Source of the DNA: Candidatus Neomicrothrix sp. UBA2983
GTDB taxonomy: Bacteria; Actinomycetota; Acidimicrobiia; Acidimicrobiales; MedAcidi-G1
DNA: 64,000 bases
Direction: 5' to 3'
NCBI GenBank assembly: GCA_002346745.1
Contig: DEAL01000021.1
Coordinates: 9,510 to 73,509 of the forward strand
The notes under the pieces were generated by a model. That model saw only the letters and a list, made by a program, of their open reading frames with translations. It searched no databases and was not told where the DNA came from. Position numbers and translations under genes: made by a program. Shown piece after piece: positions 47,006-55,676 of this stretch; position 1 is the stretch's first letter, and each line of letters opens with the position of its first letter.

Positions 47006-47896
47006 ATGAGCGACACCAACCGGTCCACCGGAACGCAACTGGTCAAGCGCGGGCTCGCCGAGATGCTCAAGGGCGGCGTCATCATGGACGTCGTCGACGC
47101 CGGGCAGGCCCGCATCGCCGAGGACGCCGGCGCTTCGGCCGTCATGGCCCTCGAGCGGGTGCCCTCCGACATCCGGCGCGACGGTGGGGTGGCCCGCATG
47201 TCCGACCCCGAGATGATCGAGGGGATCAAGGAGGCCGTGACCATCCCGGTGATGGCTAAGGCCCGCATCGGCCACTTCGCCGAGGCGCAGATCCTCGAGG
47301 CGCTCGGCGTCGACTACGTCGACGAGAGCGAGGTGCTGACCCCCGCCGACGAGGCCCACCACATCGACAAGTGGGCGTTCACCGTGCCGTTCGTTTGCGG
47401 CGCCACGAACCTGGGCGAGGCCCTGCGGCGCATCTCCGAGGGTGCCTGCATGATCCGCTCCAAGGGCGAGGCCGGCACCGGCAACATCGTCGAGGCCGTC
47501 CGCCACCTGCGTTCGATCATCGGCGACATGCGGAAGATCACCCAGGCCGACGCCGCCGAGCTCTTCGACTGGGCAAAGCGGTTGCAGGCACCACTCCCGC
47601 TCGTCCAGGAGATCGCCGACACCGGCCGCCTGCCCGTCCCCATGTTCTGCGCCGGCGGGATCGCCACGCCGGCCGACGCCTCGCTGGTGATGCAGTTGGG
47701 TGCAGAGGCCGTCTTCGTCGGCTCGGGCATCTTCAAGAGCGACGACCCGGCGCCGCGTGCCCGGGCCATCGTCGAGGCGACCACCAACTTCGCCGACCCG
47801 ACCCTGCTGGCCAAGGTCAGCCGCGGGCTGGGTGGTGCCATGCCCGGCCTCGAGCTCGGCGACCTCGAGACCCGGCTGGCCGACCGGGGCTGGTAG
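47006..47896 (+). CDS. pdxS: Pyridoxal 5'-phosphate synthase subunit PdxS
   Basis: Builds PLP from ribose-5-phosphate, glyceraldehyde-3-phosphate and ammonia. Seen: 296 aa; [48 protein letters not shown] with the Schiff-base lysine; [15 protein letters not shown]; and [16 protein letters not shown]. The gene is complete and very conserved. The glutaminase partner pdxT lies 29 nt downstream. Confidence 0.98.
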   Translation: MSDTNRSTGTQLVKRGLAEMLKGGVIMDVVDAGQARIAEDAGASAVMALERVPSDIRRDGGVARMSDPEMIEGIKEAVTIPVMAKARIGHFAEAQILEALGVDYVDESEVLTPADEAHHIDKWAFTVPFVCGATNLGEALRRISEGACMIRSKGEAGTGNIVEAVRHLRSIIGDMRKITQADAAELFDWAKRLQAPLPLVQEIADTGRLPVPMFCAGGIATPADASLVMQLGAEAVFVGSGIFKSDDPAPRARAIVEATTNFADPTLLAKVSRGLGGAMPGLELGDLETRLADRGW

Positions 47897-47925
47897 GTCC
47901 GGCCCGCCGACCGGCAGCGCTCCCC

Positions 47926-48522
47926 GTGAAGATCGGCGTCCTCGCCCTCCAGGGGGCGTTCGCCCGCCACGCCGCCGTCCTGTCGGCCGTCGGCGCTGCA
48001 CCGTTGGAGGTGCGGCATGCCGGGGACCTGGCGCAGGTCGACGCCCTGGTGGTTCCGGGCGGCGAGTCGACGACCATGTCGATGCTGCTCGAGGCCTCCG
48101 GCCTGCGCGAACCCCTGGAGGAGCGTCTGGCGGGCGGACTCGCGGTCCTCGGCACCTGCGCCGGGATGATCCTCCTGGCCGCCGAGGTCCTCGACGGCCG
48201 TCTCGACCAGCGGCCGCTGGGCGCCATCGACCTCGGCGTCCGGCGCAACGGCTACGGCCGGCAGGTCGACTCGTTCGAGACGGAGGTGGCGGTCGAGGAG
48301 ATCGGTGCACCCTTCCACGGCGTCTTCATCCGGGCGCCGCTGGTCGAGCGCGTCGGGCCCGGCGTCGAGGTGCTGGCCGAGGTGGACGGCCATGCCGTGC
48401 TCTGCCGCGAGGGCAACGTCCTCGTTTCGTCGTTCCACCCCGAGTTGGCCGGCGACGACCGCATCCATCGCTGGTTCGTCGAGTCGGCGGCCGCCGGTCC
48501 CGATCCAGTCCCCGAGGGGTAG
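47926..48522 (+). CDS. pdxT: Pyridoxal 5'-phosphate synthase glutaminase subunit PdxT
   Basis: Releases ammonia from glutamine and channels it to PdxS. Seen: 198 aa; IGVLALQGAFARHAAVL; VPGGESTTMSMLLE; the nucleophile in LGTCAGMILLA; FHGVFIRAP; and the SFHPEL His-Glu pair. The GTG start gives the family N-terminus; no SD is visible. It is co-transcribed with pdxS. Confidence 0.96.
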   Translation: MKIGVLALQGAFARHAAVLSAVGAAPLEVRHAGDLAQVDALVVPGGESTTMSMLLEASGLREPLEERLAGGLAVLGTCAGMILLAAEVLDGRLDQRPLGAIDLGVRRNGYGRQVDSFETEVAVEEIGAPFHGVFIRAPLVERVGPGVEVLAEVDGHAVLCREGNVLVSSFHPELAGDDRIHRWFVESAAAGPDPVPEG

Positions 48523-48526
48523 CAGC

Positions 48527-49276
48527 ATGTCCGGCCATTCCAAGTGGGCGACGATCAAGCACAAGAAGGGCGCCGCCGACAAGAAGCGCGGCAAGCTGTT
48601 CGCCAAGCTGATCAAGCAGGTCGAGGTGGCGGCCCGTCAGGGCGGTGGCGACATCGACGCCAATCCGACCCTGCGGACCATGTACCAGAAGGCCCGCGAC
48701 GCCTCGGTTCCGTTGGACACCATCGAGCGGGCGGTCAAGCGGGGGACCGGCGAACTCGAGGGCATCGCCTACGAGCCGGTCACCTACGAGGGGTACGCGC
48801 CGCACGGCGTGGCCCTGTACGTCGAGACGCTGACCGACAACCGCAACCGCACCAGCTCCGAGGTCCGGTCGGTGCTCGCCAAGAACGGCGGATCGCTCGC
48901 CGAGCCCGGTTCGGTGGCCTGGCAGTTCGAACGCAAGGGGGTCGTGCTGCTCCCCGGATCCGCCGAAGAGGACGAGATCATGCTGGCGGCCCTCGACGCC
49001 GGTGCCGAGGACCTCGTGGACGACGGCGGCATCTGGCGACTGACCTGCGAGGCGACCGACCTGCCGGCGGTGCGAGAGGCCATCGAGTCGGCCGAGGTCG
49101 CCTTCGACTCGGCCGACGTCACGATGGTCGCCACCTCCACGGTCGGCGTCGACAGTGTCGAGGCGGCCAAGGCCGTGCTGCGGGTGATCGACTTGCTCGA
49201 CGACCTGGACGACGTCCAGGACGTGCACGCCAACTTCGACATCCCCGACGAGGTGTTCGACGCCCTCGAGGCGTAG
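48527..49276 (+). CDS. YebC/PmpR-family protein
   Basis: Conserved protein described as a DNA-binding regulator in some bacteria and as a translation factor for proline-rich stretches in others. Seen: 249 aa; SGHSKWATIKHKKGAADKKR at the N-terminus; NPTLRTMYQKARDASVPLDT; EGYAPHGVALYVETLTDNRN. Its place directly before ruvC is the usual one. It lies 4 nt after the pdxT stop, so it should be on the same transcript. Confidence 0.95.
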   Translation: MSGHSKWATIKHKKGAADKKRGKLFAKLIKQVEVAARQGGGDIDANPTLRTMYQKARDASVPLDTIERAVKRGTGELEGIAYEPVTYEGYAPHGVALYVETLTDNRNRTSSEVRSVLAKNGGSLAEPGSVAWQFERKGVVLLPGSAEEDEIMLAALDAGAEDLVDDGGIWRLTCEATDLPAVREAIESAEVAFDSADVTMVATSTVGVDSVEAAKAVLRVIDLLDDLDDVQDVHANFDIPDEVFDALEA

Positions 49277-49281
49277 CGGCA

Positions 49282-49306
49282 CCGGCCGGGGCGGTCCCCC
49301 TGCCGG
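49282..49306 (+). terminator. Two-part GC hairpin between yebC and ruvC
   Basis: An outer stem CCGGC/GCCGG and an inner GGGG/CCCC (loop of 4 nt) make a 9-bp interrupted hairpin after the yebC stop. No U tract. It comes just before the ruvC promoter box. Confidence 0.45.
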
Positions 49307-49319
49307 CGACCCCTCCTGC

Positions 49320-49325
49320 TAGGGT
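49320..49325 (+). promoter_or_regulatory. -10 box (TAGGGT) for ruvC, leaderless
   Basis: TAGGGT, 7 nt before the ATG at 49333; no SD. Confidence 0.5.
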
Positions 49326-49332
49326 CGTACAT

Positions 49333-49833
49333 ATGTTCGTCTTGGGTATCGATCCCGGGCTCACCCGCTGCGGCTACGGCCTGGTGGAGCGCCACGCCGC
49401 CGGCCGGCACCGGGCGGTCGCCGCAGGGGTCATCCGGACCGACCCGGATGCCGACCTCCCGGTGCGCCTCGCCGAACTCCAGGCCGAGGTTCGCTCGCTG
49501 CTCGGCGAACACCGCCCCGAGGCCGTGGCGATCGAGCGGGTGCTCTTCCAGGTCAACGCCCGCACCGCCATGCAGGTCGGCCAGTCGGCGGGGGTCGTCA
49601 TGGCCGAGGCCGCCGCCTCGGGCTGCCGGGTGGCGCTCTACTCGCCCAACGAGGTGAAGTCGGCGGTGGCTGGATGGGGCGGCGCCGACAAGGAGCAGAT
49701 GGAGCAGATGGTGCGCGCCCAGCTCGGCATCGACCGTCCGCTGCGGCCGGTCGACGCCGCCGACGCGGTCGCAGTCGCCCTCTGCCACCTGGCCACGGCG
49801 CCCACGGCGCTCGCCGCGGAGGCCGCCCGGTGA
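49333..49833 (+). CDS. ruvC: Holliday junction endonuclease RuvC
   Basis: Cuts Holliday junctions after RuvAB branch migration. Seen: 166 aa; the first catalytic acid in VLGIDPGLTRCGYG (D7); AIERVLFQVNARTAM; PNEVKSAVAGWGGADKEQM; and the C-terminal acidic pair in PVDAADAVAVALCH. The length is normal. First gene of the ruvC-ruvA-ruvB run. Confidence 0.96.
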   Translation: MFVLGIDPGLTRCGYGLVERHAAGRHRAVAAGVIRTDPDADLPVRLAELQAEVRSLLGEHRPEAVAIERVLFQVNARTAMQVGQSAGVVMAEAAASGCRVALYSPNEVKSAVAGWGGADKEQMEQMVRAQLGIDRPLRPVDAADAVAVALCHLATAPTALAAEAAR

Positions 49834-49856
49834 GGGATCGGGGAGGCCCACGATGA
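49830..49856 (+). other. Candidate micro-ORF bridge (8 codons) between ruvC and ruvA
   Basis: A GTG overlaps the ruvC TGA (GTGA), reads MRDRGGPR, and its TGA overlaps the ruvA ATG (ATGA). An SD (GGGGAGG) for ruvA lies inside it, so direct initiation at ruvA is also possible. Confidence 0.25.
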
Positions 49857-50449
49857 TCGGCTCCCTGCGCGGTCGGCTGCTCGAGTGCGGCGACGACGGC
49901 CACGTGCTGCTCGAGGTGGGCGGCGTCGGCTACCGCCTCACCGTCACGCCCACCACCGCGTACCGACTGGGCGACTCCGGGGCCGACGAGGTTTTCGTCC
50001 ACGTCCACCACCACATCCGTGAGGGCGACCAGGCGCTCTACGCGTTCCTCGAGCGGTCCGAGCGGGCCGGCTTCGAGGCGCTGCTCTCGGCGCACGGTGT
50101 GGGCCCGGCCCTGGCGTTGGCGGTGCTCGGCGTCCACGGACCCGACGAGTTGGCCCGGGTGGTGGCCGACGACGACGTGGCGGCACTGTGCCTGGTCCCG
50201 GGCGTCGGCAAGAAGACGGCGGCCCGCCTGCTGGTCGACCTCAAGGGCACCCTCGACCTGCCCGTCGATGTGGCCGTCGCTGCCGGCGATGCTCCCATCG
50301 CCGCCCGCTCGGCCCTGGCCGAGGTGCAGGAGGCGCTGGCCGGCCTCGGCTACTCGTCCGACGAGGTACGGGGCGTGCTGGCCGACCTGGCCGGCGACGA
50401 CCCCGCCGAGCTGCTGCGAGAGGCGCTGCGGCGCCTGGCGAGGGCCTAG
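49853..50449 (+). CDS. ruvA: Holliday junction DNA helicase subunit RuvA
   Basis: Tetrameric junction-binding protein that loads the RuvB motors. Seen: 198 aa; OB-fold N-terminus [28 protein letters not shown]; helix-hairpin-helix [18 protein letters not shown]; and a C-terminal three-helix domain from about residue 145. The ATG has GGGGAGG upstream. Confidence 0.96.
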   Translation: MIGSLRGRLLECGDDGHVLLEVGGVGYRLTVTPTTAYRLGDSGADEVFVHVHHHIREGDQALYAFLERSERAGFEALLSAHGVGPALALAVLGVHGPDELARVVADDDVAALCLVPGVGKKTAARLLVDLKGTLDLPVDVAVAAGDAPIAARSALAEVQEALAGLGYSSDEVRGVLADLAGDDPAELLREALRRLARA

Positions 50450-50457
50450 GAGGGGTC

Positions 50458-51498
50458 GTGGCACGCGACGAGCTGCTGTCCCCCGAGGTGGAGCCCGAGG
50501 AGGCCGCCGTCGAGGTCGGGCTTCGGCCCCGGCGGCTGGCCGAGTTCATCGGCCAGGCGGAGCTCAAGGGACACCTGCGCGTGATGCTCGAGGCCGCCCG
50601 CCAACGGGGCCAGGCCGCCGACCACTTCCTGTTCGCCGGTCCGCCAGGCCTCGGCAAGACCACCCTCGCCCACATCGTCGCCGTCGAGATGGGCGCCGAG
50701 TTGCACGTCACCTCCGGTCCGGCCCTCGAGCGGTCCGGCGACCTGGCGGCCATCCTCACCAAGCTCGAGCCCGGCGACGTCCTCTTCATCGACGAGATCC
50801 ACCGCCTGGCCCGGGCGGTGGAGGAGGTGCTCTACCCGGCCATGGAGGACTACGAGCTCGACATCGTGCTCGGCAAGGGCCCGGCGGCCCGCTCGATCCG
50901 CCTCGAGCTGCCCCGGTTTACCCTGGTCGGGGCCACCACCCGGACGGGCCTCATCACCGGGCCATTGCGCGACCGTTTCGGCCTGACGGCCCGCCTCGAC
51001 TACTACGAGCCCGAGGACCTGCGCACCATCGTGCGCCGGGCAGCCGGCATCCTCGAGGTCGACCTGGACGAGGAGGGGGCAGGCGAGATCGCCCGGCGCT
51101 CAAGGGGCACGCCGCGCATCGCCAACCGGCTGCTCCGGCAGGTCCGCGACTTCGCCCAGGTCGAGCGACCCGAGACCGGTGGTCGGATCAGCGGCGACAC
51201 CGCCCGGGACGGCCTGACCTTCTTTGCCGTGGACGCCCTCGGCCTGGACCGACCCACCCGCTCCATCCTGACGTCGCTGTGCGAGCGCTTCGGCGGCGGG
51301 CCGGTCGGGCTCAAGACCCTGGCGATCAGCGTCGGAGAACCCGAGGACACCGTCGAGGACGTCTACGAACCGTTCCTGATCCAGCAGGGGCTTCTCCAGC
51401 GAACCCCCAAGGGGCGCATGGCCACGCCGGCGGCCTTCGAGCACCTGGGCTTGGCTGCGTCGCAGCGCGAGCGGGGGAACGCCCTCTTCGGCGACTGA
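50458..51498 (+). CDS. ruvB: Holliday junction DNA helicase RuvB
   Basis: AAA+ motor for branch migration. Seen: 346 aa; [18 protein letters not shown]; Walker [14 protein letters not shown]; Walker [11 protein letters not shown]; the sensor [18 protein letters not shown] with the arginine finger; and a C-terminal winged helix [14 protein letters not shown]. The GTG start follows the SD AGGAGGGG, 8 nt after the ruvA stop. Confidence 0.97.
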   Translation: MARDELLSPEVEPEEAAVEVGLRPRRLAEFIGQAELKGHLRVMLEAARQRGQAADHFLFAGPPGLGKTTLAHIVAVEMGAELHVTSGPALERSGDLAAILTKLEPGDVLFIDEIHRLARAVEEVLYPAMEDYELDIVLGKGPAARSIRLELPRFTLVGATTRTGLITGPLRDRFGLTARLDYYEPEDLRTIVRRAAGILEVDLDEEGAGEIARRSRGTPRIANRLLRQVRDFAQVERPETGGRISGDTARDGLTFFAVDALGLDRPTRSILTSLCERFGGGPVGLKTLAISVGEPEDTVEDVYEPFLIQQGLLQRTPKGRMATPAAFEHLGLAASQRERGNALFGD

Positions 51499-51532
51499 GG
51501 TTCTCCACCCCTCGCCCCCGGGGGGCCGCCCG

Positions 51533-51538
51533 TAGGAT
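51533..51538 (+). promoter_or_regulatory. -10 box (TAGGAT) for queA, leaderless
   Basis: TAGGAT, 8 nt before the ATG at 51547; no SD. Confidence 0.5.
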
Positions 51539-51546
51539 CGGCCGGC

Positions 51547-52566
51547 ATGCGCCCGGCCGATTTCCGCTACGACCTGCCGGACTCCTCGATCGCGCAGGAG
51601 CCCCTCGCCGACCGGCCCTCGGCGAGGTTGCTGGTCGACCTGGGCGACGGCGTTCGGCACTGGACGGTCCGGGACCTGCCCGATCTGGTCCGGCCGGGCG
51701 ACGTGCTGGTGCTCAACGACACCAAGGTGCTGCCCGCCCGACTCCACCTCACCAAGGAGACGGGCGGTGCCGTCGAGGTCCTCCTGCTGGAGCGGCGGGG
51801 TGCCGAGGGCACGGTCGAGGACTGGGAGGCGCTGGTGCGTCCCAGCCGGCGGGTGCCCTCGGGGATGCCGCTGTCCGCGGGCGACGACCTGGTGGTGACC
51901 GTGGGTGACGACCTGGGCGAAGGCCGGCGTCGGGTGCGGCTGGAGGCGGCCGGCGGGGTCCTCGCCGCCCTCGACCGCCACGGCGAGATGCCACTCCCGC
52001 CCTACCTCTCGACGGTTCTCGAGGATCCGGACCGCTACCAGACGGTCTACGCCGACCGGCCCGCCTCGGCAGCGGCGCCGACCGCCGGCCTGCACCTCAC
52101 TGACGAGGTCCTCGACGCCTGCCGGGCAGCGGGGGCGAGGGTCGAGCGGCTCGAGCTGGTTGTCGGCCTCGACACCTTCCGGCCGGTCACCGTGGACGAC
52201 CTGGACGATCACGAGATGCACTCCGAGGCCTTCTCGGTTCCCGACGCCACCTTCGAGGCCTGTGTGTCGGCGGAACGCGTCATCGCCGTCGGGACCACCA
52301 CGGTGCGGGCGCTCGAGGCGACGGCACGTGGCGACCAGGAGGGGCGCACCGACCTGTTCATCCGCCGGCCCTTCGACTTCCGGGTGGTGGACGTCTTGCT
52401 TACCAACTACCACCTCCCCGGCTCTACGCTCCTCGTGCTCCTGGATGCCTTCGCCGGACCCCGCTGGCGCCAACTGTACGCCACTGCCCTCGCTGAGGGG
52501 TACCGGTTCCTGTCGTTCGGCGACGCCATGCTGGTGGCCCGCGACCGTCAGGGAGGTGCATCGTGA
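51547..52566 (+). CDS. queA: S-adenosylmethionine:tRNA ribosyltransferase-isomerase QueA
   Basis: Converts preQ1-modified tRNA to epoxyqueuosine-tRNA using the ribosyl part of SAM. Seen: 339 aa; RPADFRYDLPDSSIAQEP; VLVLNDTKVLPARL; PTAGLHLTDEVLDA; VGLDTFRPV; and NYHLPGSTLLVLLDAF. All canonical blocks are intact. Followed by tgt, the enzyme acting two steps earlier, through a 13-codon bridge ORF. Confidence 0.97.
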   Translation: MRPADFRYDLPDSSIAQEPLADRPSARLLVDLGDGVRHWTVRDLPDLVRPGDVLVLNDTKVLPARLHLTKETGGAVEVLLLERRGAEGTVEDWEALVRPSRRVPSGMPLSAGDDLVVTVGDDLGEGRRRVRLEAAGGVLAALDRHGEMPLPPYLSTVLEDPDRYQTVYADRPASAAAPTAGLHLTDEVLDACRAAGARVERLELVVGLDTFRPVTVDDLDDHEMHSEAFSVPDATFEACVSAERVIAVGTTTVRALEATARGDQEGRTDLFIRRPFDFRVVDVLLTNYHLPGSTLLVLLDAFAGPRWRQLYATALAEGYRFLSFGDAMLVARDRQGGAS

Positions 52567-52604
52567 GGTCCGAGGTCGAGGTCCCGGTGGGGAGGACAGT
52601 ATGA
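52563..52604 (+). other. Candidate micro-ORF bridge (13 codons) between queA and tgt
   Basis: A GTG overlaps the queA TGA (GTGA). The frame reads MRSEVEVPVGRTV and its TGA overlaps the tgt ATG (ATGA). Its first codons (start-RSE) copy the first codons of tgt, pointing to a short duplication of the tgt start region. An SD (GGAGG) for tgt lies inside it. Confidence 0.3.
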
Positions 52605-53710
52605 GGTCCGAATTCCGCTTGTCTGCGACCGACGGCGGGGCACGCACCGGCACGGTGACGACGCCACGGGGCACCTTCACGACGCCGTGCTTCATGCCGG
52701 TGGGGACCCGGGGGGCGGTTCGGCACCTGTCGTCGGTGGACCTGGCCGACCTGGGCGTCGAGGTCGTGCTCGCCAATACGTACCACCTGATGCTCCGGCC
52801 GGGCGCCGAGGTCGTGCGCCGGCACGGGGGCCTCGCCGCCTTCGCCGCATGGGACGGCCTCACGCTGACCGACAGCGGCGGCTACCAGATCTTCTCATTG
52901 CAGCCGAAGGTCGACGACGAGGGGGCGGTGTTCCGCTCCACCTACGACGGGTCGACGCACCGCCTCACCCCGGAGGGTGCGGCGACCGTCCAGGCGGACC
53001 TGGGTGCCGACATCCAGATGGTCCTCGACGTGTGCCCGGCCCTGCCTGCCCCTGACCGCGCGCTGCGCCAGGCCGTGGACCGCACCGCCGATTGGGCGGC
53101 ACGCGGCCGGCGGGAATTCCTCGGGCACGAGGACGCCGCCGGCCGCCAATGCCAGTTCGGCATCGTGCAGGGCGGATTGGATGAGGCGCTGCGGGCCGAG
53201 AGCGCTGAGCGGACCGTCGAGGTGGCCTTCGACGGCTACGCCGTGGGCGGCCTCAGCGTGGGGGAGACGCGCAACGAGATGCTCGACCCGCTCTCGGCGG
53301 CGGTCGCCGGCCTGCCCGCCGACCAGCCGCGCTACTTCATGGGGCTGGGTGACCCGGCCGGCCTGGTGGAGGTGGTGGCCAGGGGAATCGACATGTTCGA
53401 CTGCGTCCTGCCAACCCGCCACGCCCGCCACGGTACGGTCCTCACGACGGCCGGCCGCCTGAACCTGCGCAACGCCCGGTTTGCCGACGACGACCTGCCC
53501 CTCGACCCGGAGTTCCCGGCCAGCCCGGCGGCGGCGTGGAGCCGGGCCTACCTGCGCCATCTGTTGCTGACCGACGAGCCGACCGGCCGCCGGCTCCTCA
53601 CCCTGCACAACCTGGCGTGGTTGCTGGACTTCGTGGGCCGGCTGCGGGCGTCGATCGCCGAAGGCCGTTTCGCCGCTTTTCGCACGGAGACCCTGGTCGT
53701 CTGGGGCTGA
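52601..53710 (+). CDS. tgt: tRNA-guanine transglycosylase lacking the zinc cysteines
   Basis: Exchanges G34 of certain tRNAs for preQ1 in queuosine synthesis. Seen: 369 aa, normal length; PCFMPVGTRGAVRHL; LANTYHLMLRPGAEVV; the DSGGYQIFSL loop; QFGIVQGGLDEALR; and GIDMFDCVLPTRHARHGT with the catalytic Asp. The usual zinc site C-x-C-x2-C...H aligns to F305, A307 and A310 with only H336 kept (TLHNL), so zinc cannot be bound in the normal way. The flanking SRAYLRHL confirms the alignment. The barrel and active-site residues are intact, so catalysis may persist with a metal-free subdomain. Start: ATG 52601 with GGAGG 5 nt upstream. Confidence 0.93.
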   Translation: MRSEFRLSATDGGARTGTVTTPRGTFTTPCFMPVGTRGAVRHLSSVDLADLGVEVVLANTYHLMLRPGAEVVRRHGGLAAFAAWDGLTLTDSGGYQIFSLQPKVDDEGAVFRSTYDGSTHRLTPEGAATVQADLGADIQMVLDVCPALPAPDRALRQAVDRTADWAARGRREFLGHEDAAGRQCQFGIVQGGLDEALRAESAERTVEVAFDGYAVGGLSVGETRNEMLDPLSAAVAGLPADQPRYFMGLGDPAGLVEVVARGIDMFDCVLPTRHARHGTVLTTAGRLNLRNARFADDDLPLDPEFPASPAAAWSRAYLRHLLLTDEPTGRRLLTLHNLAWLLDFVGRLRASIAEGRFAAFRTETLVVWG

Positions 53711-53760
53711 CCCTTCGGCGGGCCCGGCGTGCAGCGTCCGGGGCTGACGCCGCCCAACCT

Positions 53761-53785
53761 CCGCCCGTCGCGGATCGGCGGGCGG
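53761..53785 (+). terminator. Hairpin between tgt and yajC
   Basis: CCGCCCG and CGGGCGG form a perfect 7-bp stem with an 11-nt loop, 4 nt before the yajC -10 box. No U tract. The rest of 53711-53831 shows no other signal. Confidence 0.4.
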
Positions 53786-53789
53786 CCCC

Positions 53790-53795
53790 TAGGCT
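53790..53795 (+). promoter_or_regulatory. -10 box (TAGGCT) for yajC-secDF, with leader
   Basis: TAGGCT leaves a leader of about 29 nt with a weak SD (GAGGA) before the ATG at 53832. Confidence 0.4.
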
Positions 53796-53831
53796 TTCCC
53801 AGTCCCCCCGACGACCCACCGAGGACCTGCG

Positions 53832-54119
53832 ATGAGTTTCCTTCCCATCCTCCTGATGTTCGCGTTGTTGTACTTCGTGATGATCCGACCACAGCAGAAG
53901 CGGGCCCGCGAGCACCGTGAACTGGTCGCCTCGGTCAGCGCCGGCGACGAGGTGGTGACCTCCGCCGGCATCTTCGGCGTGGTGTCCGAGGTCGAGGGCG
54001 ACGTGGTCTGGCTGGAGGTGGCCAAGGACCTCGAGTTGAAGGTCGTCAAGGGCACGGTGGAGCGCCGCTTCACCGAGCCCGGGCCGGTCGAGGAGTTCGA
54101 GGACCCCATCGAGGACTGA
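53832..54119 (+). CDS. yajC: Preprotein translocase subunit YajC
   Basis: Small membrane partner of SecDF. Seen: 95 aa; one N-terminal helix (residues 2-17) followed by the family block YFVMIRPQQKRAREHRELV, then VSAGDEVVTSAGIFGVV and a short acidic tail. Its position before secD is the standard one. Confidence 0.93.
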   Translation: MSFLPILLMFALLYFVMIRPQQKRAREHRELVASVSAGDEVVTSAGIFGVVSEVEGDVVWLEVAKDLELKVVKGTVERRFTEPGPVEEFEDPIED

Positions 54120-54149
54120 CGCCCCGCGTCCCTGCCTCCTCCGACACCC

Positions 54150-55676
54150 GTGTTCCGCCGCCAGGTCGTCCTGCTCACCACGATCCTCGTGGTGTCGGTG
54201 GCCGCCATGGTCCTGACCCTCTTGTGGGGGAACCGACCCCTCCTCGGCCTCGACCTCCAGGGTGGCGTCTCGGTCCGGCTGACGGCCACCGAGCCGGCCA
54301 CCGAGGAGATGCTCGACCAGTCCGTCGAGATCATCCGCAACCGGGTCGATGCCCTCGGCGTCGCCGAGCCCGAGATCTCCCGCACCCAGGACGGGGTGAT
54401 GGTGGCGCTGCCCGGCGTCGACGACCAGGAGCGGGCCCTCGAACTGGTGGGGACCACCGCGGAGCTCCGGTTCCGGCCGGTCTGCGAGGTGCTTCCGGCC
54501 GCGATTCCGGGGACCGGTGGCTCCTCGGGCACGAGCGACCGCTCGGCTGAGCCGTTCGCCTCGTGCGACCTGGTCCGGACCGGCACGGTCCGCCCGGCCA
54601 CCGGCGCCGACGGCGTCACCGTTCCCGAGGACGACAACGCCGGCGACTTCGTGATCCTCGCCGGCGGCGACGACGCGGCGACCGGCGACCGGCGCTTCGT
54701 GCTCGGCCCGACGGTCCTGACCGGCGAAGCCCTCGAGGACGCCGACGCCGACTTCATCGACTTCCGGTGGCAGGTGGGCGTCACCCTGCATGGCGGCGGC
54801 GTGGGCATCGACGGCTTCAACGCTGCTGCCCAGCGCTGCTACGTGGGCGACGCCTCGTGCCCCGTCCTGGCGGGCTACAGCAACGGCCTGATCGCCATCG
54901 TCCTCGACGGCGAGGTCGTCACCGCCCCGCAGATCCGTGCCCCGGGCTTCGAGCGGGACCGCATCGTCATCTCGGGTGCCTTCGAGAAGCGGGAGGCCGA
55001 GGACGTGGCCCTGGCGCTGCGGTACGGCGCCCTGCCCGTGGAGCTGGTGGCCGAGAACACCCGGGTGGTGTCGGCCAGCATCGGCGAGGACTCGCTGGAT
55101 GCCGGCGTGGTGGCCGGCTTGGTCGGCCTCGCCCTCGTGGCCCTGTTCATCGTCGGGTACTACCGGCTGCTCGGCCTCGTGGCCCTGGCCAGCCTGGCGG
55201 TGTCCGGTTCGCTGCTGTGGGCGATCGTGGCCCACCTCGGCACCCAGTCCGGCCTGGCCCTCACCCTCGCCGGCGTCACTGGCATCATCGTGGCGGTCGG
55301 CGTGTCGGTCGACTCGAACGTCGTCTACTTCGAGCACCTCAAGGAGGACATCCGCGACGGTCGCACGGCCCGCTCCTCGGTGGACCGGGCCTTCCCGATC
55401 GCCTTCTCCACGATCGTCAAGGCCGACGTGGCATCGCTCATCGGTGCCGTCCTGCTCTGGTGGCTGACGGTCGGCGCCGTCCGGGGCTTCGCCTTCTACC
55501 TGGGGCTGGCCACGATTCTGGACCTGGTCGCCACCTACTGCTTCATGGGTCCGCTGATCCGGGTGTTGGCCCACACCCGCTGGTTCGCCGACCGCCCGGG
55601 TCGCTTCGGACTGCCGGCCGCGGGCGCTGTCGGCTCGCTGGCCGCCACCGCCCGGCGACAGGAGCTGGTGACGTGA
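54150..55676 (+). CDS. secD: Protein translocase subunit SecD
   Basis: Proton-driven partner of SecYEG that pulls exported proteins across. Seen: 508 aa; N-terminal helix, then GLDLQGGVSVRLTA; DQSVEIIRNRVDALGVAEPE; a large extracytoplasmic domain; and the C-terminal membrane half with ALRYGALPVELV, GITGIIVAVGVSVDSNVVYFE and KEDIRDG, holding the conserved Asp. The region after about residue 105 includes a Gly/Ser-rich insertion. GTG start, 30 nt after yajC; no SD. Confidence 0.95.
   Translation: MFRRQVVLLTTILVVSVAAMVLTLLWGNRPLLGLDLQGGVSVRLTATEPATEEMLDQSVEIIRNRVDALGVAEPEISRTQDGVMVALPGVDDQERALELVGTTAELRFRPVCEVLPAAIPGTGGSSGTSDRSAEPFASCDLVRTGTVRPATGADGVTVPEDDNAGDFVILAGGDDAATGDRRFVLGPTVLTGEALEDADADFIDFRWQVGVTLHGGGVGIDGFNAAAQRCYVGDASCPVLAGYSNGLIAIVLDGEVVTAPQIRAPGFERDRIVISGAFEKREAEDVALALRYGALPVELVAENTRVVSASIGEDSLDAGVVAGLVGLALVALFIVGYYRLLGLVALASLAVSGSLLWAIVAHLGTQSGLALTLAGVTGIIVAVGVSVDSNVVYFEHLKEDIRDGRTARSSVDRAFPIAFSTIVKADVASLIGAVLLWWLTVGAVRGFAFYLGLATILDLVATYCFMGPLIRVLAHTRWFADRPGRFGLPAAGAVGSLAATARRQELVT

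Noticed and set aside
51500..51532. Terminator after ruvB (CCCCC-GGGGG run)
   Set aside because: The two halves are adjacent, leaving no room for a loop; only a partial stem could form.
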